DNA of 64,000 nt from Flavobacterium sp. N1736 (GCF_025947065.1 NZ_CP109994.1:868001-932000); one strand, 5' to 3'. Counted from the first letter of the stretch, positions 16,981 through 25,798 are shown. Made by a program: numbers and translations. The notes: generated from the letters alone by a model not told the origin.

Positions 16981-17571
16981 ATGGAAACTAAAAATAAGAA
17001 ACCAACTACAGCAAACAAAACTGCACCAAAAAAAACCGCTAAGGCAGGTGTAATAAAAGCAAAATCAAGCGCCGCATCTGGTTTAACCGAACTTTTTGAA
17101 GACGGATTAAAAGATATTTACTGGGCAGAAAAAGCGTTAACAAATGCGCTTCCGCTAATGGCAAAAAATGCAACATCGCCGGAGTTAATTGATGCAATTA
17201 CAAACCATTTAACCGAAACGGAAGAACATGTAACAAGATTGGAACAGGTTTTTGACATTATTGGTAAAAAAGCAACTGCTAAAAAATGTGATGCAATGGA
17301 GGGCTTGATCGAAGAAGGCAAGAGTATCCTTGAAGAAACTGAAGTTGGCGTTGTTCGTGATGCAGGAATTATTGCTGCCAGCCAGAAAATTGAACATTAC
17401 GAAATTGCCACTTATGGAACTTTAAGACAATTTGCTGAAACACTTGGTCTTACAGAAGCCGCTGCGATTTTAGAATTAACGCTGGACGAAGAAAAAGGAG
17501 CAGATAAAACTTTAACAGAAGTTGCAGTAAACGCAATTAATGTAGAAGCTGCCGAAGAAGACGAAGAATAA
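16981..17571 (+). CDS. YciE/YciF-type ferritin-like protein (DUF892)
   Basis: This is 196 residues from the ATG at 16981; the frame extends upstream to a TTG at 16927, which is disfavoured. A Lys/Ala-rich tail-like N-terminus (about 1-35) precedes the DUF892 four-helix domain, recognisable from LFEDGLKDIYWAEKAL, ITNHLTETEEHVTRLEQVF and a later EHYEIATYGTL. Conserved Glu/His residues on the helices form the di-iron site in family members. Homologues are induced by osmotic and envelope stress. The basic N-terminus could give nucleic-acid contact, as in some Dps-like proteins. Confidence 0.85.
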   Translation: METKNKKPTTANKTAPKKTAKAGVIKAKSSAASGLTELFEDGLKDIYWAEKALTNALPLMAKNATSPELIDAITNHLTETEEHVTRLEQVFDIIGKKATAKKCDAMEGLIEEGKSILEETEVGVVRDAGIIAASQKIEHYEIATYGTLRQFAETLGLTEAAAILELTLDEEKGADKTLTEVAVNAINVEAAEEDEE

Positions 17572-17588
17572 ACCTTAAACACGACAAC

Positions 17589-17618
17589 AAAGTGCGGTGT
17601 AAAAGCTGCACTTTTTTC
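17589..17618 (+). terminator. Possible terminator after the YciF-like gene
   Basis: AAGTGC and GCACTT can pair around a loop of about 14 bases, followed by a T-run. The stem is short, so termination efficiency is uncertain. Confidence 0.45.
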
Positions 17619-17658
17619 ATTTTTATTTATTTCATAAACTTTTCAAAATATAAACAGC

Positions 17659-18390
17659 ATGCCCGAAGGTCCGTCAATCGTAATACTTAAAGAAGAAACC
17701 GAACAATTTGCGGGACAAAAAGTAATTTCTGTTTCCGGAAACAGCGCTATAGATTTACAGCGAATGAAAGGTAAAATAATACAGGCAATTAAAACCTGGG
17801 GAAAACATTATTTAATTTGTTTTGATGACTTTACCATAAAAATTCATTTGCTAATGTTTGGTACATACCGCATTAACGAAAGAAAAGAAACAGCGCCAAG
17901 ATTAAGTCTCGTTTTTTCAAACGGCGAACTTAATTTTTACACCTGTTCTGTTAAAATTCTCGAAGGCGATCTTGATTTACATTATGATTGGGAAGAAGAT
18001 GTAATGAACATAAAATGGAATCCCGAAAAAGCAAAGCAAAGTCTGGAGAAAATTCCTAATCAAATGATTTGCGATGCGGTTCTTGACCAGAATATATTTT
18101 CGGGCGTTGGTAATATCATTAAAAATGAAATTTTATACCGCTGCGAAATTCATCCGGAATCATTAACAGGGAAAATTCCAACAGATAAAATAGAAGAAAT
18201 AATTGACGAATGTTCTATTTATAGCTTCGAATTTCTGGAATGGAAAAAGAAATTTGAATTAAAAAAACACTGGCTCGCCCATACCAAAAAGATTTGTTTG
18301 CGATGCAATCTTCCATTTATAAAAAAACATACCGGTGTAAAAAAGCGCCGTAGTTTTTTCTGTACAAACTGTCAACAATTACACATATGA
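17659..18390 (+). CDS. Fpg/Nei-family DNA glycosylase (endonuclease VIII-like)
   Basis: This is a base-excision-repair enzyme that removes oxidised bases and nicks the abasic strand. The mature N-terminus would be Pro (MPEGPS), with E3 also present, as required for the family chemistry. The H2TH segment is visible in FSGVGNIIKNEILYRC (about 151-166). A C-terminal zinc finger is formed by CLRC and CTNC (about 213-238). At 243 residues it is slightly shorter than E. coli Nei. It overlaps the DUF72 gene by four bases (ATGA), showing tight translational coupling. Confidence 0.9.
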   Translation: MPEGPSIVILKEETEQFAGQKVISVSGNSAIDLQRMKGKIIQAIKTWGKHYLICFDDFTIKIHLLMFGTYRINERKETAPRLSLVFSNGELNFYTCSVKILEGDLDLHYDWEEDVMNIKWNPEKAKQSLEKIPNQMICDAVLDQNIFSGVGNIIKNEILYRCEIHPESLTGKIPTDKIEEIIDECSIYSFEFLEWKKKFELKKHWLAHTKKICLRCNLPFIKKHTGVKKRRSFFCTNCQQLHI

Positions 18391-19094
18391 AAAAAGAAGT
18401 ACTAATAGGATGTTCAAGTTATAATAATCGTTTTTGGAAAGGTATTTTTTATCCCGAAGATTTACCAACCGTAAAATGGTTCAATTTTTATTGCCGGCAT
18501 TTTAATACTTACGAAATGAATGGTACTTTCTATAAATTTCCAACACTTAGAATCATGGAAAACTGGTATAAAAAAGCGCCCGATAATTTTATTTTTTCTG
18601 TAAAAGCACCAAAAGAACTCACACACATAAAAAAGTTTGTAGACTGTAAAGAACAAATTGCAGAGTTCTACAATGTTTGCGATGATGGTTTAGAAGAAAA
18701 ATTGGGCTGTATACTATTTCAGTTTCCACCAAGTTATGATTATAGCGAAGAAAAACTTCAGAATATCATTAAAACCTTAGATAAAAGTTTTAAAAATGTA
18801 GTCGAATTTCGGCATAAAAGCTGGTGGAATCAAGAAGTTTGGAATGCCTTTAAGGAAAATAATATAACATTTTGCAGCGTAAGTTATCCCGGATTACCCG
18901 AAGATATTCTTACCTCATTTCCTGTAACTTATATTCGCATGCATGGAAATAAAAAACTGTTTTATTCCAGCTATACAACAGAAGAATTAGAACACATTAA
19001 AAAAGCAATCGCTCACAAAAAAGGTTTTATTTATTTTAATAATACCGCAAGCGAAGCAGGAATTTTAAATGCTTTAGAGTTTAAGAAATTATAA
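18387..19094 (+). CDS. DUF72-family protein (YecE-like)
   Basis: This 235-residue TIM-barrel-like protein has the DUF72 signature: IGCSSYNNRFWKG at the N-terminus, NWYKKAPDNFIFSVKAPKELTH (about 53-74), the ..VVEFRHKSWW strand (about 137-146) and YIRMHG (about 180). The function is unknown; no catalytic activity has been firmly assigned to the family. The four-base overlap with the DNA glycosylase implies a linked role, perhaps in DNA repair. It is the last gene before the GIY-YIG/palindrome locus. Confidence 0.85.
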   Translation: MKKEVLIGCSSYNNRFWKGIFYPEDLPTVKWFNFYCRHFNTYEMNGTFYKFPTLRIMENWYKKAPDNFIFSVKAPKELTHIKKFVDCKEQIAEFYNVCDDGLEEKLGCILFQFPPSYDYSEEKLQNIIKTLDKSFKNVVEFRHKSWWNQEVWNAFKENNITFCSVSYPGLPEDILTSFPVTYIRMHGNKKLFYSSYTTEELEHIKKAIAHKKGFIYFNNTASEAGILNALEFKKL

Positions 19095-19132
19095 TTTTGT
19101 AAGTTGGTATTTTAACATACTATTTCCCGATG

Positions 19133-19156
19133 TTTGTCATTTCGACGGAGGAGAAA
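19133..19156 (+). repeat. Half-copy of the long-hairpin arm forming the GIY-YIG leader
   Basis: TTTGTCATTTCGACG then GAGGAGAAA matches the left arm of the complete hairpin at 19522, apart from a one-base shortening and one substitution. Its GGAGGAG lies 8-14 bases before the GIY-YIG ATG and could act as a ribosome binding site, which is unusual in Bacteroidetes. No opposite arm is found next to it. Confidence 0.75.
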
Positions 19157-19163
19157 AAATAAA

Positions 19164-19481
19164 ATGCTAAACCCACAATTAGGTTTTCATTCTTACTACG
19201 TTTACATCATAACAAATAAATATCGATCGACATTTTATATTGGTGTAACACATAATCTAAAATCGAGATTAATACAGCATAAAGAAAATATTGAACTACA
19301 TACTAAAACATTTGCATCAAAATATGAAATTCAATTTTTAGTTTATTATGAAAAGTTTGTTTGGATAAAAGAAGCTATAGGAAGAGAAAAAGAACTAAAA
19401 AAATGGAATAGAGATAAAAAATTGAAATTAATCAAGGATCAAAATCCAGCATTTGAATTTCTTAATTATTATTTTGAATAG
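19164..19481 (+). CDS. Single-domain GIY-YIG endonuclease
   Basis: This 105-residue protein consists only of a GIY-YIG domain. YVYIITN (about 12-18) and FYIGVTH (24-30) are the two strand motifs, R35 in KSRLIQHK is the conserved Arg, and REKELKKW holds the catalytic Glu (E75), followed by the usual NP near the end. The frame runs upstream to a TTG at 19134, but those residues would be encoded by the repeat arm, so the ATG at 19164 is chosen. There is no UvrC, homing-endonuclease DNA-binding or other domain. The gene lies between a half-copy (19133) and a complete copy (19522) of the dispersed hairpin. That context makes a repeat-processing or mobility role plausible, but unproven. Confidence 0.88.
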   Translation: MLNPQLGFHSYYVYIITNKYRSTFYIGVTHNLKSRLIQHKENIELHTKTFASKYEIQFLVYYEKFVWIKEAIGREKELKKWNRDKKLKLIKDQNPAFEFLNYYFE

Positions 19482-19521
19482 GATTATTTATTATCGATGA
19501 ATCTGGTATTCGTCATAGTAT

Positions 19522-19626
19522 TTGTCATTTCGACGAAAGGAGAAATCGCACTGGAAATTCCGCAAAGTATGTCGCCAATCTTTGTAGAGTTACGTGTGCG
19601 ATTTCTCCTTTCGTCGAAATGACAAA
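19522..19626. repeat. Long-hairpin repeat, copy downstream of the GIY-YIG gene
   Basis: Arms of 31 bases (19522-19552 and 19596-19626) pair perfectly. The left arm begins TTTGTCATTTCGACGAAAGG. The loop carries CGCCAATCTTTGTAGAGTTAC, the same asymmetric motif (give or take a base) as in copies at 5039, 7260 and 33171. Relative to those copies the arms carry several substitutions, each matched on the other side. Confidence 0.92.
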
Positions 19627-19635
19627 AATAAAAAA

Positions 19636-20139
19636 CTACAGTTTCAAACTGCCTTCAATACCATCATCCATTGTTTTTCCTGTAACAAAAGCGGCGGTCA
19701 TTTTGGCAATTGCCACCATTTTTCCGTTTTTATTGTTCCAGTAATAACCATCTTCAGGAATTACTTTGATAACGCTCAAATTTGGATCATCTTCACCGCC
19801 CGGCATCCAGACTTTAACGATTGGATCGTATAATTCTTTGATTATTTCCGGATTGTACAAAATACTTGCCGTTCCGTGTAAGGTTAAAAACTTATCATGT
19901 GGCTCAGAAAAAAAGATTTCAACTGTTGAATTCTGAGTAATTTCGGCGTTTTGCCCGCTGTTTCTGTCAGATAAAAACCAAAGCTGTCCCAATTCATCAA
20001 TTTTTTGAACAGACATTGGTCGCGATTGCAGTCTGTTTTTAATATTATAGGTACAAAACATACATGTTTTTATGTTTTCTGCAAGATCTTTTATTTTATC
20101 TACAGCAAATTCGTTTGTAAGGTCTTTATGATCTCCCAT
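19636..20139 (-). CDS. Pyridoxamine 5'-phosphate oxidase-fold protein (general stress protein 26 type)
   Basis: This 167-residue protein has a split-barrel flavin-binding fold. The motifs CMFCTYN..RLQSRPMSVQKIDELGQLWFLSD and VEIFFSEPHDKFLTLHGTASI are characteristic of the general-stress-protein-26 branch. Members bind FMN/FAD or F420-like cofactors, but physiological substrates are mostly unknown. It is convergent with the GIY-YIG locus and ends 10 bases from the hairpin repeat, which may double as its terminator. It fits the stress-associated content of this region. Confidence 0.85.
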   Translation of the reverse strand: MGDHKDLTNEFAVDKIKDLAENIKTCMFCTYNIKNRLQSRPMSVQKIDELGQLWFLSDRNSGQNAEITQNSTVEIFFSEPHDKFLTLHGTASILYNPEIIKELYDPIVKVWMPGGEDDPNLSVIKVIPEDGYYWNNKNGKMVAIAKMTAAFVTGKTMDDGIEGSLKL

Positions 20140-20326
20140 GGCTTTATATTTTTAAGTTATTGCTAATTTTTTCTTAGATACTGATTTGCTTATTATTGCA
20201 GCAGTATTTTATCTAAAAGTTACCAATTGTAAAGTTGCTGTTTTTTAGATTTTTAGCTCTTATAGAATTAAAATCAGAAGTTATGAGATTTCTATCAAAA
20301 GCTTTTTTGTGTGAAATTAAATTCAA

Positions 20327-20357
20327 TTGTAATATCTATATATTTGGTATATCTTTG
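20327..20357 (+). promoter_or_regulatory. Flavobacterium-type promoter
   Basis: TTG at 20327-20329 and TATCTTTG at 20350-20357 (fitting TAnnTTTG) are separated by 20 bases, within the range of the Flavobacterium housekeeping promoter. The response regulator ATG follows 25 bases later, giving a short leader. Confidence 0.6.
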
Positions 20358-20382
20358 TTTAAAATAATATCACTATATACCT

Positions 20383-20814
20383 ATGACAGATTTAACCGTA
20401 TTCTACACAGATGATGATGAAGATGATTTGAGCATTTTCGCTGATGCTGTTGAATCATTGCCAAAAAATATAGAGCTCCTGACGTATAATGGTGGAGAAA
20501 AGCTGTTAACAGCTATTTATAATCCGCCGCCAACACCACATATCGTTTTTTTAGATTTAAATATGCCGGGCAAAAACGGTTTTGATGTATTGGAAGAGCT
20601 TAGAAATTCTGAAGAAAAAAGACATATTCCAATTGTTATTTTTTCTACTTCAAATGAGCCTGGTATTATCGAAAAATGCCGTAATCTTGGCGCTAATCTT
20701 TTTATTACGAAACCCGTTTTAATGAAAGATATTATAAGATCTATAGATCATGCTTTAGAAATAGACTGGAAAAAATTTGTTCCCGGACCTCAAAATTTCG
20801 TTTACAAATCATAA
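20383..20814 (+). CDS. Single-domain response regulator
   Basis: This 143-residue protein is a lone receiver domain. The acidic pocket is DDDEDD near residues 10-15, the phospho-acceptor is D58 in FLDLNMPGKNG, the switch Ser/Thr is in VIFSTS and the Lys is in FITKP. There is no output domain, so it probably acts by protein contact or as a phosphate relay. It is convergent with the six-PAS kinase and separated from it by a strong terminator. This type of small regulator is often the partner of multi-PAS kinases, but the pairing is positional inference. Confidence 0.9.
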   Translation: MTDLTVFYTDDDEDDLSIFADAVESLPKNIELLTYNGGEKLLTAIYNPPPTPHIVFLDLNMPGKNGFDVLEELRNSEEKRHIPIVIFSTSNEPGIIEKCRNLGANLFITKPVLMKDIIRSIDHALEIDWKKFVPGPQNFVYKS

Positions 20815-20832
20815 ACAGTAATTACAGAACAT

Positions 20833-20870
20833 AAAAAAACACCAAATTCTAAAAGAGTTTGGTGTTTTTT
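20833..20870. terminator. Bidirectional terminator
   Basis: AAAAAACACCAAA and TTTGGTGTTTTTT pair perfectly around an 11-base loop between two convergent genes. Confidence 0.9.
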
Positions 20871-20873
20871 ATT

Positions 20874-23800
20874 TTATTCCGGCAGGTAAATTTCAAATGT
20901 TGCGCCTTTGCCTTTTTCGCTGTGAGCGCGAATAATTCCCTTATGGTTTTCGACAATTTTTTTAACAATAGCCAGACCAATTCCGGTGCCGGAGAATTCA
21001 CTTTCGGTATTTAAACGTTGAAAAACCTCAAAAATTCGTTCCTTATATTCATCATTAAAACCAATTCCGTTGTCAGCTATAGTAAGATGATAATACATTT
21101 TATCAGGATAATCAACCGGAATTTTTATTTCGTAACCTCTAATTCTTTTTGCTTTAATTTCTACATACGGATTTTCATCTTTCTTATGAAACTTCAAAGC
21201 ATTTCCAATTAAATTATGCAGTAATTGCCTAAACTGAAATGGTATTACCGTTGCTTCGCCCAACAAATTAAGATTAATAACAGCATTAGTTTCTTCAATA
21301 CGTTCAGAAAAATCACTTATTACTTCATCGGCAATTTCATCCAGATTTACCTTTACAAAAACCCTGTCGGCAGAGTTTGTTCTGGAATAGGTGAGGAGAT
21401 CCTGAATTAAAGTCTGCATTCTTTTCGCCGAAACTTCTATTCGATTTAAATACGTTTTGGCTTTCGCCGAAATATTCTGCTCATCCAAATCAGACAAACG
21501 GCTTGCAAAAGTTTGAATTTTTCGCAAAGGTTCCTGCAAATCATGGCTTGATATATAAGCGAAAGATTGCAGTTCAATATTCATATTGATTAAATCCTTG
21601 TTTTTCAGCTCTAATTCTGCGGTACGTTCGTAGACTTCCAGTTCAAGTTTATCAGTAAAATTTTTCTGATCCTGAATATCCGTACTTGTTCCCACCCACA
21701 TTTGTATATTTCCGTCAGCATCTTTTTGCGGTATTGCGCGGCTTAATTGCCATCTGTATTCGCCATCGTGACGACGAAAACGATGCTCAAACAAAAAGTC
21801 ATTTCCGGTTATTATAGCATCAACCCAAGCCTTAATATTGGCGTCGCGATCATCAGGATGAACAATTTGAAGCCAGCCATTTTGTTCAATTTCATCAATT
21901 GGAAGCCCTGAATACGAATAAACAGATTGATTAAAATAATTAATATTTCCTAAAGCATCACTTATCCAGATATGCTGAGGCATAGAATTTGCCAGCAATC
22001 TGAATTTTGCCTCATTTTTCATTAAAACTTCCTGATTGTTTTTCTCATCCGTAATATCCATGATGGTTCCAATCATTTTTATCGGATTATTATTTTCATC
22101 AAAAAATATTTTTCCGTGCGCTTTTATCCAACTAATCGAATTATCTGGTTTAATAATTCGCGATTCATATTTATAAATACTGGTTGTAAGTGCAACTTCG
22201 TATGCTTTTTCCAGAATTGCTTTATCATCAGGATGAATCTGTTCGACAATTTCGGCTCTTGTAACTTTTATATTTTTCGGACGTCCAAAAACGACAGGTA
22301 AATTCTCAGAATAAATTAATTCCTGAGTGGCAATATTTAAATCCCAGGTTACAATTTCGGCAATTTTGGCGGCTAATCGGGCTCTTTCTTCTGCATCTTC
22401 AACCTTTTTTCGGGCTTCAACTTTATCCGTAACATCATTAACCGTAATCATCACGCCAGATTTTGAACCTTCTTTTTCAAATAAAGGAGTGTATTGATAA
22501 TCAAGATAAAATTTCTCAAGTTTTCCCCGAATATCAACATACGCAACAGATTCTGTTTCGCTAACCACTTTTCCGTTATTAACCACTTCATCCAGTAATT
22601 CAGGATATTTTTGCTCGACCAATTCAGGAAACACATCAATAATAGGTCTGCCAATAGTTTCTTCTTCGGTTTTTTGCCAAATTTTCATCATCGCGGTATT
22701 AGCCATTTCGATAATGTGGTTTTTACCTCTGAAAATTGACATTGCAATAGGCGAATGCATGATTATTTTTCTAAAAGCTTCTTCACTTTCTTTTAAAAGA
22801 TGCCTTGCTTTTACAGCTTCCGTAACTTCATAAGCGACAATAATAACGCTCGAAATCGTATTGTTTTCTTCTTTTAAAGGATGAAAAACCAAATTGAAAT
22901 AACCCGAATCCTGTTTTTCATAACGATTTAAAGTAATTCGAAGTTCATCTGTATAATAAGGATTTCCACTTTCTAAAACCTTGACAATTAAAGGATAAAT
23001 AGTTTCTTTTGCTTCCGGAAACGAATCGAATAACGGTTTATCTAAAAGATCAATTTCTTCCTTATCTACAATTTGCAGATAACCTGGATTCGCCATTTCT
23101 ACAACGAGGTCTTTTCCTTTTAGTATTACAATCCCCAGCGGCACTTGTTTTACAATATTTTTAAATCTTTTTTCGCTTTCTTCAATCGTATTTCTCGCCA
23201 TAACCTGAGCCGTAACATCATTGGCAAGCGCTACAATACCTGAGATTTTTCCGTCCGGTTCTTTTAAGGCTTCATATACAAAATTGATATATACATCTTC
23301 GATTTTATCTTTTCGCGGTAGCTTAACCAAACGTTCATGCGCTTCAAACTTTTCGCCCGTTCTGTAAACATTTTCAAGAACAACTTCTAAACCCTGATCT
23401 TTAGCCTCAGGAAGTCCTTCAAAAATGGGTTTGTTCAGCACTTCATCTACTTTCCTGTCCCATAATTCCAGCATCAATTCATTAGCAATTTCTACAACAA
23501 AATCGGGACCTCTAAATATGCACATCGCGCTTGGCGTCTGCAAAATATTATTGAGATATCGAGTATTACTGTCTTCCAGTTTTTTAACCAATTGAACATT
23601 TTCGGTAGTTTCATTGCAAATTACCAAAACGCCCGCAGGTTTTCCGGACTCGTTATTTACGGGACTATAACTAAATGTCCAGTAAACATCTTCGATTTTA
23701 CCGTTACGATATATAGGTAAATATTGGTCTTCGTGCCAGGTTGCTTCGCCTTCTGTAAGTACCTGATCGATAAGCGGTTTTATAAAATACCAGATTTCCG

Positions 23801-24074
23801 GCCATGAATCAGCACCTTTTTGTCCTAAAATAGACGGATGTTTACCATCGTTACCAAGACTTGGTCGATAAGCGTCGTTATAAAAACAAATAAGCTCCGG
23901 ACCCCAAAATAAAAACATTGGAAACTTTGAATTTAGTAAAATACCCAAAGTTGTTCGTAAACTCTGCGGCCATGTTTCGACAGAACCCACAACGGTTTTA
24001 CTCCAATCTTTAGCACGGGTTAAAGCACCCATTTCGCCTCCCTTAGAAAGGAAATCCTGATTCATATCCATCAT
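20874..24074 (-). CDS. Six-PAS sensor histidine kinase (cytoplasmic)
   Basis: This 1066-residue soluble kinase has no membrane segment, so it senses an internal signal such as redox state, light or a ligand. Six PAS-like domains can be traced. The first (about 45-160) holds WPQSLRTTL and MFLFWGPEL, the MEKHLA/PAS type also seen in other kinases of this group. Three related copies each contain an FRGxxxxxExAN-like line, and the last two are PAS_3-type (YRWQLSRAIP). The HisKA phospho-acceptor is H844 in SSHDLQEPLRK, followed by a complete HATPase_c domain with NALKF, DNGIGF and GTGIGLAIVKK. The three middle PAS domains look like internal duplications. It has its own start opposite the 24308 gene. 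Confidence 0.92.
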   Translation of the reverse strand: MMDMNQDFLSKGGEMGALTRAKDWSKTVVGSVETWPQSLRTTLGILLNSKFPMFLFWGPELICFYNDAYRPSLGNDGKHPSILGQKGADSWPEIWYFIKPLIDQVLTEGEATWHEDQYLPIYRNGKIEDVYWTFSYSPVNNESGKPAGVLVICNETTENVQLVKKLEDSNTRYLNNILQTPSAMCIFRGPDFVVEIANELMLELWDRKVDEVLNKPIFEGLPEAKDQGLEVVLENVYRTGEKFEAHERLVKLPRKDKIEDVYINFVYEALKEPDGKISGIVALANDVTAQVMARNTIEESEKRFKNIVKQVPLGIVILKGKDLVVEMANPGYLQIVDKEEIDLLDKPLFDSFPEAKETIYPLIVKVLESGNPYYTDELRITLNRYEKQDSGYFNLVFHPLKEENNTISSVIIVAYEVTEAVKARHLLKESEEAFRKIIMHSPIAMSIFRGKNHIIEMANTAMMKIWQKTEEETIGRPIIDVFPELVEQKYPELLDEVVNNGKVVSETESVAYVDIRGKLEKFYLDYQYTPLFEKEGSKSGVMITVNDVTDKVEARKKVEDAEERARLAAKIAEIVTWDLNIATQELIYSENLPVVFGRPKNIKVTRAEIVEQIHPDDKAILEKAYEVALTTSIYKYESRIIKPDNSISWIKAHGKIFFDENNNPIKMIGTIMDITDEKNNQEVLMKNEAKFRLLANSMPQHIWISDALGNINYFNQSVYSYSGLPIDEIEQNGWLQIVHPDDRDANIKAWVDAIITGNDFLFEHRFRRHDGEYRWQLSRAIPQKDADGNIQMWVGTSTDIQDQKNFTDKLELEVYERTAELELKNKDLINMNIELQSFAYISSHDLQEPLRKIQTFASRLSDLDEQNISAKAKTYLNRIEVSAKRMQTLIQDLLTYSRTNSADRVFVKVNLDEIADEVISDFSERIEETNAVINLNLLGEATVIPFQFRQLLHNLIGNALKFHKKDENPYVEIKAKRIRGYEIKIPVDYPDKMYYHLTIADNGIGFNDEYKERIFEVFQRLNTESEFSGTGIGLAIVKKIVENHKGIIRAHSEKGKGATFEIYLPE

Positions 24075-24307
24075 GAAAATTTGTTTTCTTTTATAGTAAA
24101 GCGAATAAAGCTATTAATTATATCCAATAAATATACTAATTTATAAAGAAAAGTATATAAATCCTTAATCAGATAGTATAAATGTCAACTAAAGTTTAAT
24201 TTTTTAATTGAGGTAAAATTAATTTCTATAGAGTTAAGCTTATTTTTTTTTAATGATGAAATTTGAAGTAACGGATTACTAAAGATTTTAACTAAAAATA
24301 TCAGATC

Positions 24308-24649
24308 ATGAAAAAAGAAATGTCAAAACACGAAACAGACTACATAAAAAAGTATGTGGCTGAAGGATATACGAGCAATTTTTTGTTTACTAATAATACT
24401 TTAATTGATTCAGAAACAAAAGAGGAATATAAACCTCAGGATATACATATAGTAGCGCATCACCGATATGAAGGAATGAGCGATCCTGATGATATGTCGA
24501 TTTTATACGTTATCGAAACAAAAGATAATGTAAAAGGAACGCATTTAATTGGGTACGGACCAACCGCAGATCTTGATGAAGCAGAATTCTTTAAGGATAT
24601 TCCGGAAGAAAACTACGCTCAAAACTCAGATATAAACGAATTGACTTAG
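24308..24649 (+). CDS. Conserved-looking small protein of unknown function
   Basis: This 113-residue acidic protein has no signal or membrane segment. Its beta-rich middle (IHIVAHHRYEGMSDPDDMSILYVIETKDNVKG) looks folded. I do not recognise a named family. It is divergent from the six-PAS kinase and ends at a clear terminator, so it is a single-gene unit. Confidence 0.65.
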   Translation: MKKEMSKHETDYIKKYVAEGYTSNFLFTNNTLIDSETKEEYKPQDIHIVAHHRYEGMSDPDDMSILYVIETKDNVKGTHLIGYGPTADLDEAEFFKDIPEENYAQNSDINELT

Positions 24650-24679
24650 ACACGTTGGACTATTTATTTTGCAGGAAGA

Positions 24680-24718
24680 CAGTTATTCCGGTTCATACCG
24701 GAGTAGCTGTTTTTTTTG
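24680..24718 (+). terminator. Terminator after the 24308 gene
   Basis: CAG..TTCCGGT and ACCGGAG..CTG pair with two small internal mismatches, followed by eight T residues. Confidence 0.8.
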
Positions 24719-24951
24719 TTCTTTGCGGTAAAATCACAATTCAGGTTAAAAAATCACATTTTATACAACATTTTAATATTGAAATATGACTTTTGAATAG
24801 TAAGATATTAATTATGAAAAATCTGGCTGAAATTGTATAATAAATTGAGTGACAAGATGTACGAAATTTGAATATTATAAAAAGGAAACAAAACTAAATT
24901 CAAAACTTGTACGTAAAGAAGTACTGACCAGTTTATTAAACCAGACATAAA

Positions 24952-25776
24952 ATGAAAAAACTATACTTAAATACAGGAGAATTCAATACCATATTTAACG
25001 ATCTTAAAGATAGCTTCAGTGGTGATTTAACAACTACAAATAATGACTACAATTTAGCTATCAAATCAAAATGGGCAAAAGGAAAAATTACCGGAACTCA
25101 TTTTGAAAAAGAAGTATCCTACATGCATTTTGATCTTATGTTTCATAATGATGTAAGTCTAAGCATAGAATCTTTTCAGTCTGCGCCAATATTTTTTGCT
25201 TATTGCGAAGAAGGAAGTTTAACCCATAGTTTTGGTGCAAACGGTGATAAAAAGATCCTTAAAAAACAGCAAACAGGTATTTTAAACAATACATCAGCCA
25301 TAAATACAGTATTATATTTTGAAAGCTTTAAACGCATTCAGTTTTCTTTGATTGTAATGCCAATAACGGTTTCTGCAAAAGAGGAAAGTTTTGAACTAAT
25401 TTCTCAATTAAAAAGAATGTTTACAAACGAGTCCGGAAACTACATTTATATCGGACATCAAAATCCGAAAATTACAGAGAAACTTCAGGAGCTTAAAACT
25501 ATTCCGCAAAAAGGAACTGTTAGAAATTTGCTTCAAAAAAGCATTATGAGCTCTATTCTAGAACTAGAGATAGCGCAGCATAGTTACAATTACGCAACAA
25601 TAATTGCTCCTTTTATAGGATTAGCCAATAAACAATTTGATGAACTGAAAAGAATTTCAGGAATGAATTTCTCTGAAGTCGTGCATTCAATTGGTTTTTT
25701 CCCAAGATTATTTAAGGAAAGATATCACATTTTAAACAAACATTATCCTGAAAATTCGCTAGCTAAAACAGCCTAA
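24952..25776 (+). CDS. AraC-like sensory protein with degenerate DNA-binding region
   Basis: This 274-residue protein's first ~200 residues have the layout of the N-terminal domain of PchR-like AraC regulators (an MHFDLMFHNDVSLSIES beta region, then a LLQKSIMSSILELEIAQ helix). At the C-terminus only fragments reminiscent of the second helix-turn-helix remain (VVHSIGFFPRLFKERYHIL), and the first motif is not recognisable. It may bind DNA in a changed way or have become a ligand-binding or partner protein. The frame is intact and codon use is like its neighbours. Upstream lies a ~300-base AT-rich region with no other gene. Confidence 0.55.
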   Translation: MKKLYLNTGEFNTIFNDLKDSFSGDLTTTNNDYNLAIKSKWAKGKITGTHFEKEVSYMHFDLMFHNDVSLSIESFQSAPIFFAYCEEGSLTHSFGANGDKKILKKQQTGILNNTSAINTVLYFESFKRIQFSLIVMPITVSAKEESFELISQLKRMFTNESGNYIYIGHQNPKITEKLQELKTIPQKGTVRNLLQKSIMSSILELEIAQHSYNYATIIAPFIGLANKQFDELKRISGMNFSEVVHSIGFFPRLFKERYHILNKHYPENSLAKTA

Positions 25777-25798
25777 TATACCTTTAACTTGTAAGATC

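Noticed and set aside
19134..19163. Extra N-terminal residues of the GIY-YIG protein
   Set aside because: They would start at TTG and be encoded by the repeat arm (RRRRKNK-type residues); the ATG at 19164 fits the domain start.
20874..24074. Phytochrome-type photoreceptor for the six-PAS kinase
   Set aside because: There are no GAF/PHY domains or chromophore Cys motif; PAS ligands cannot be read from sequence alone.
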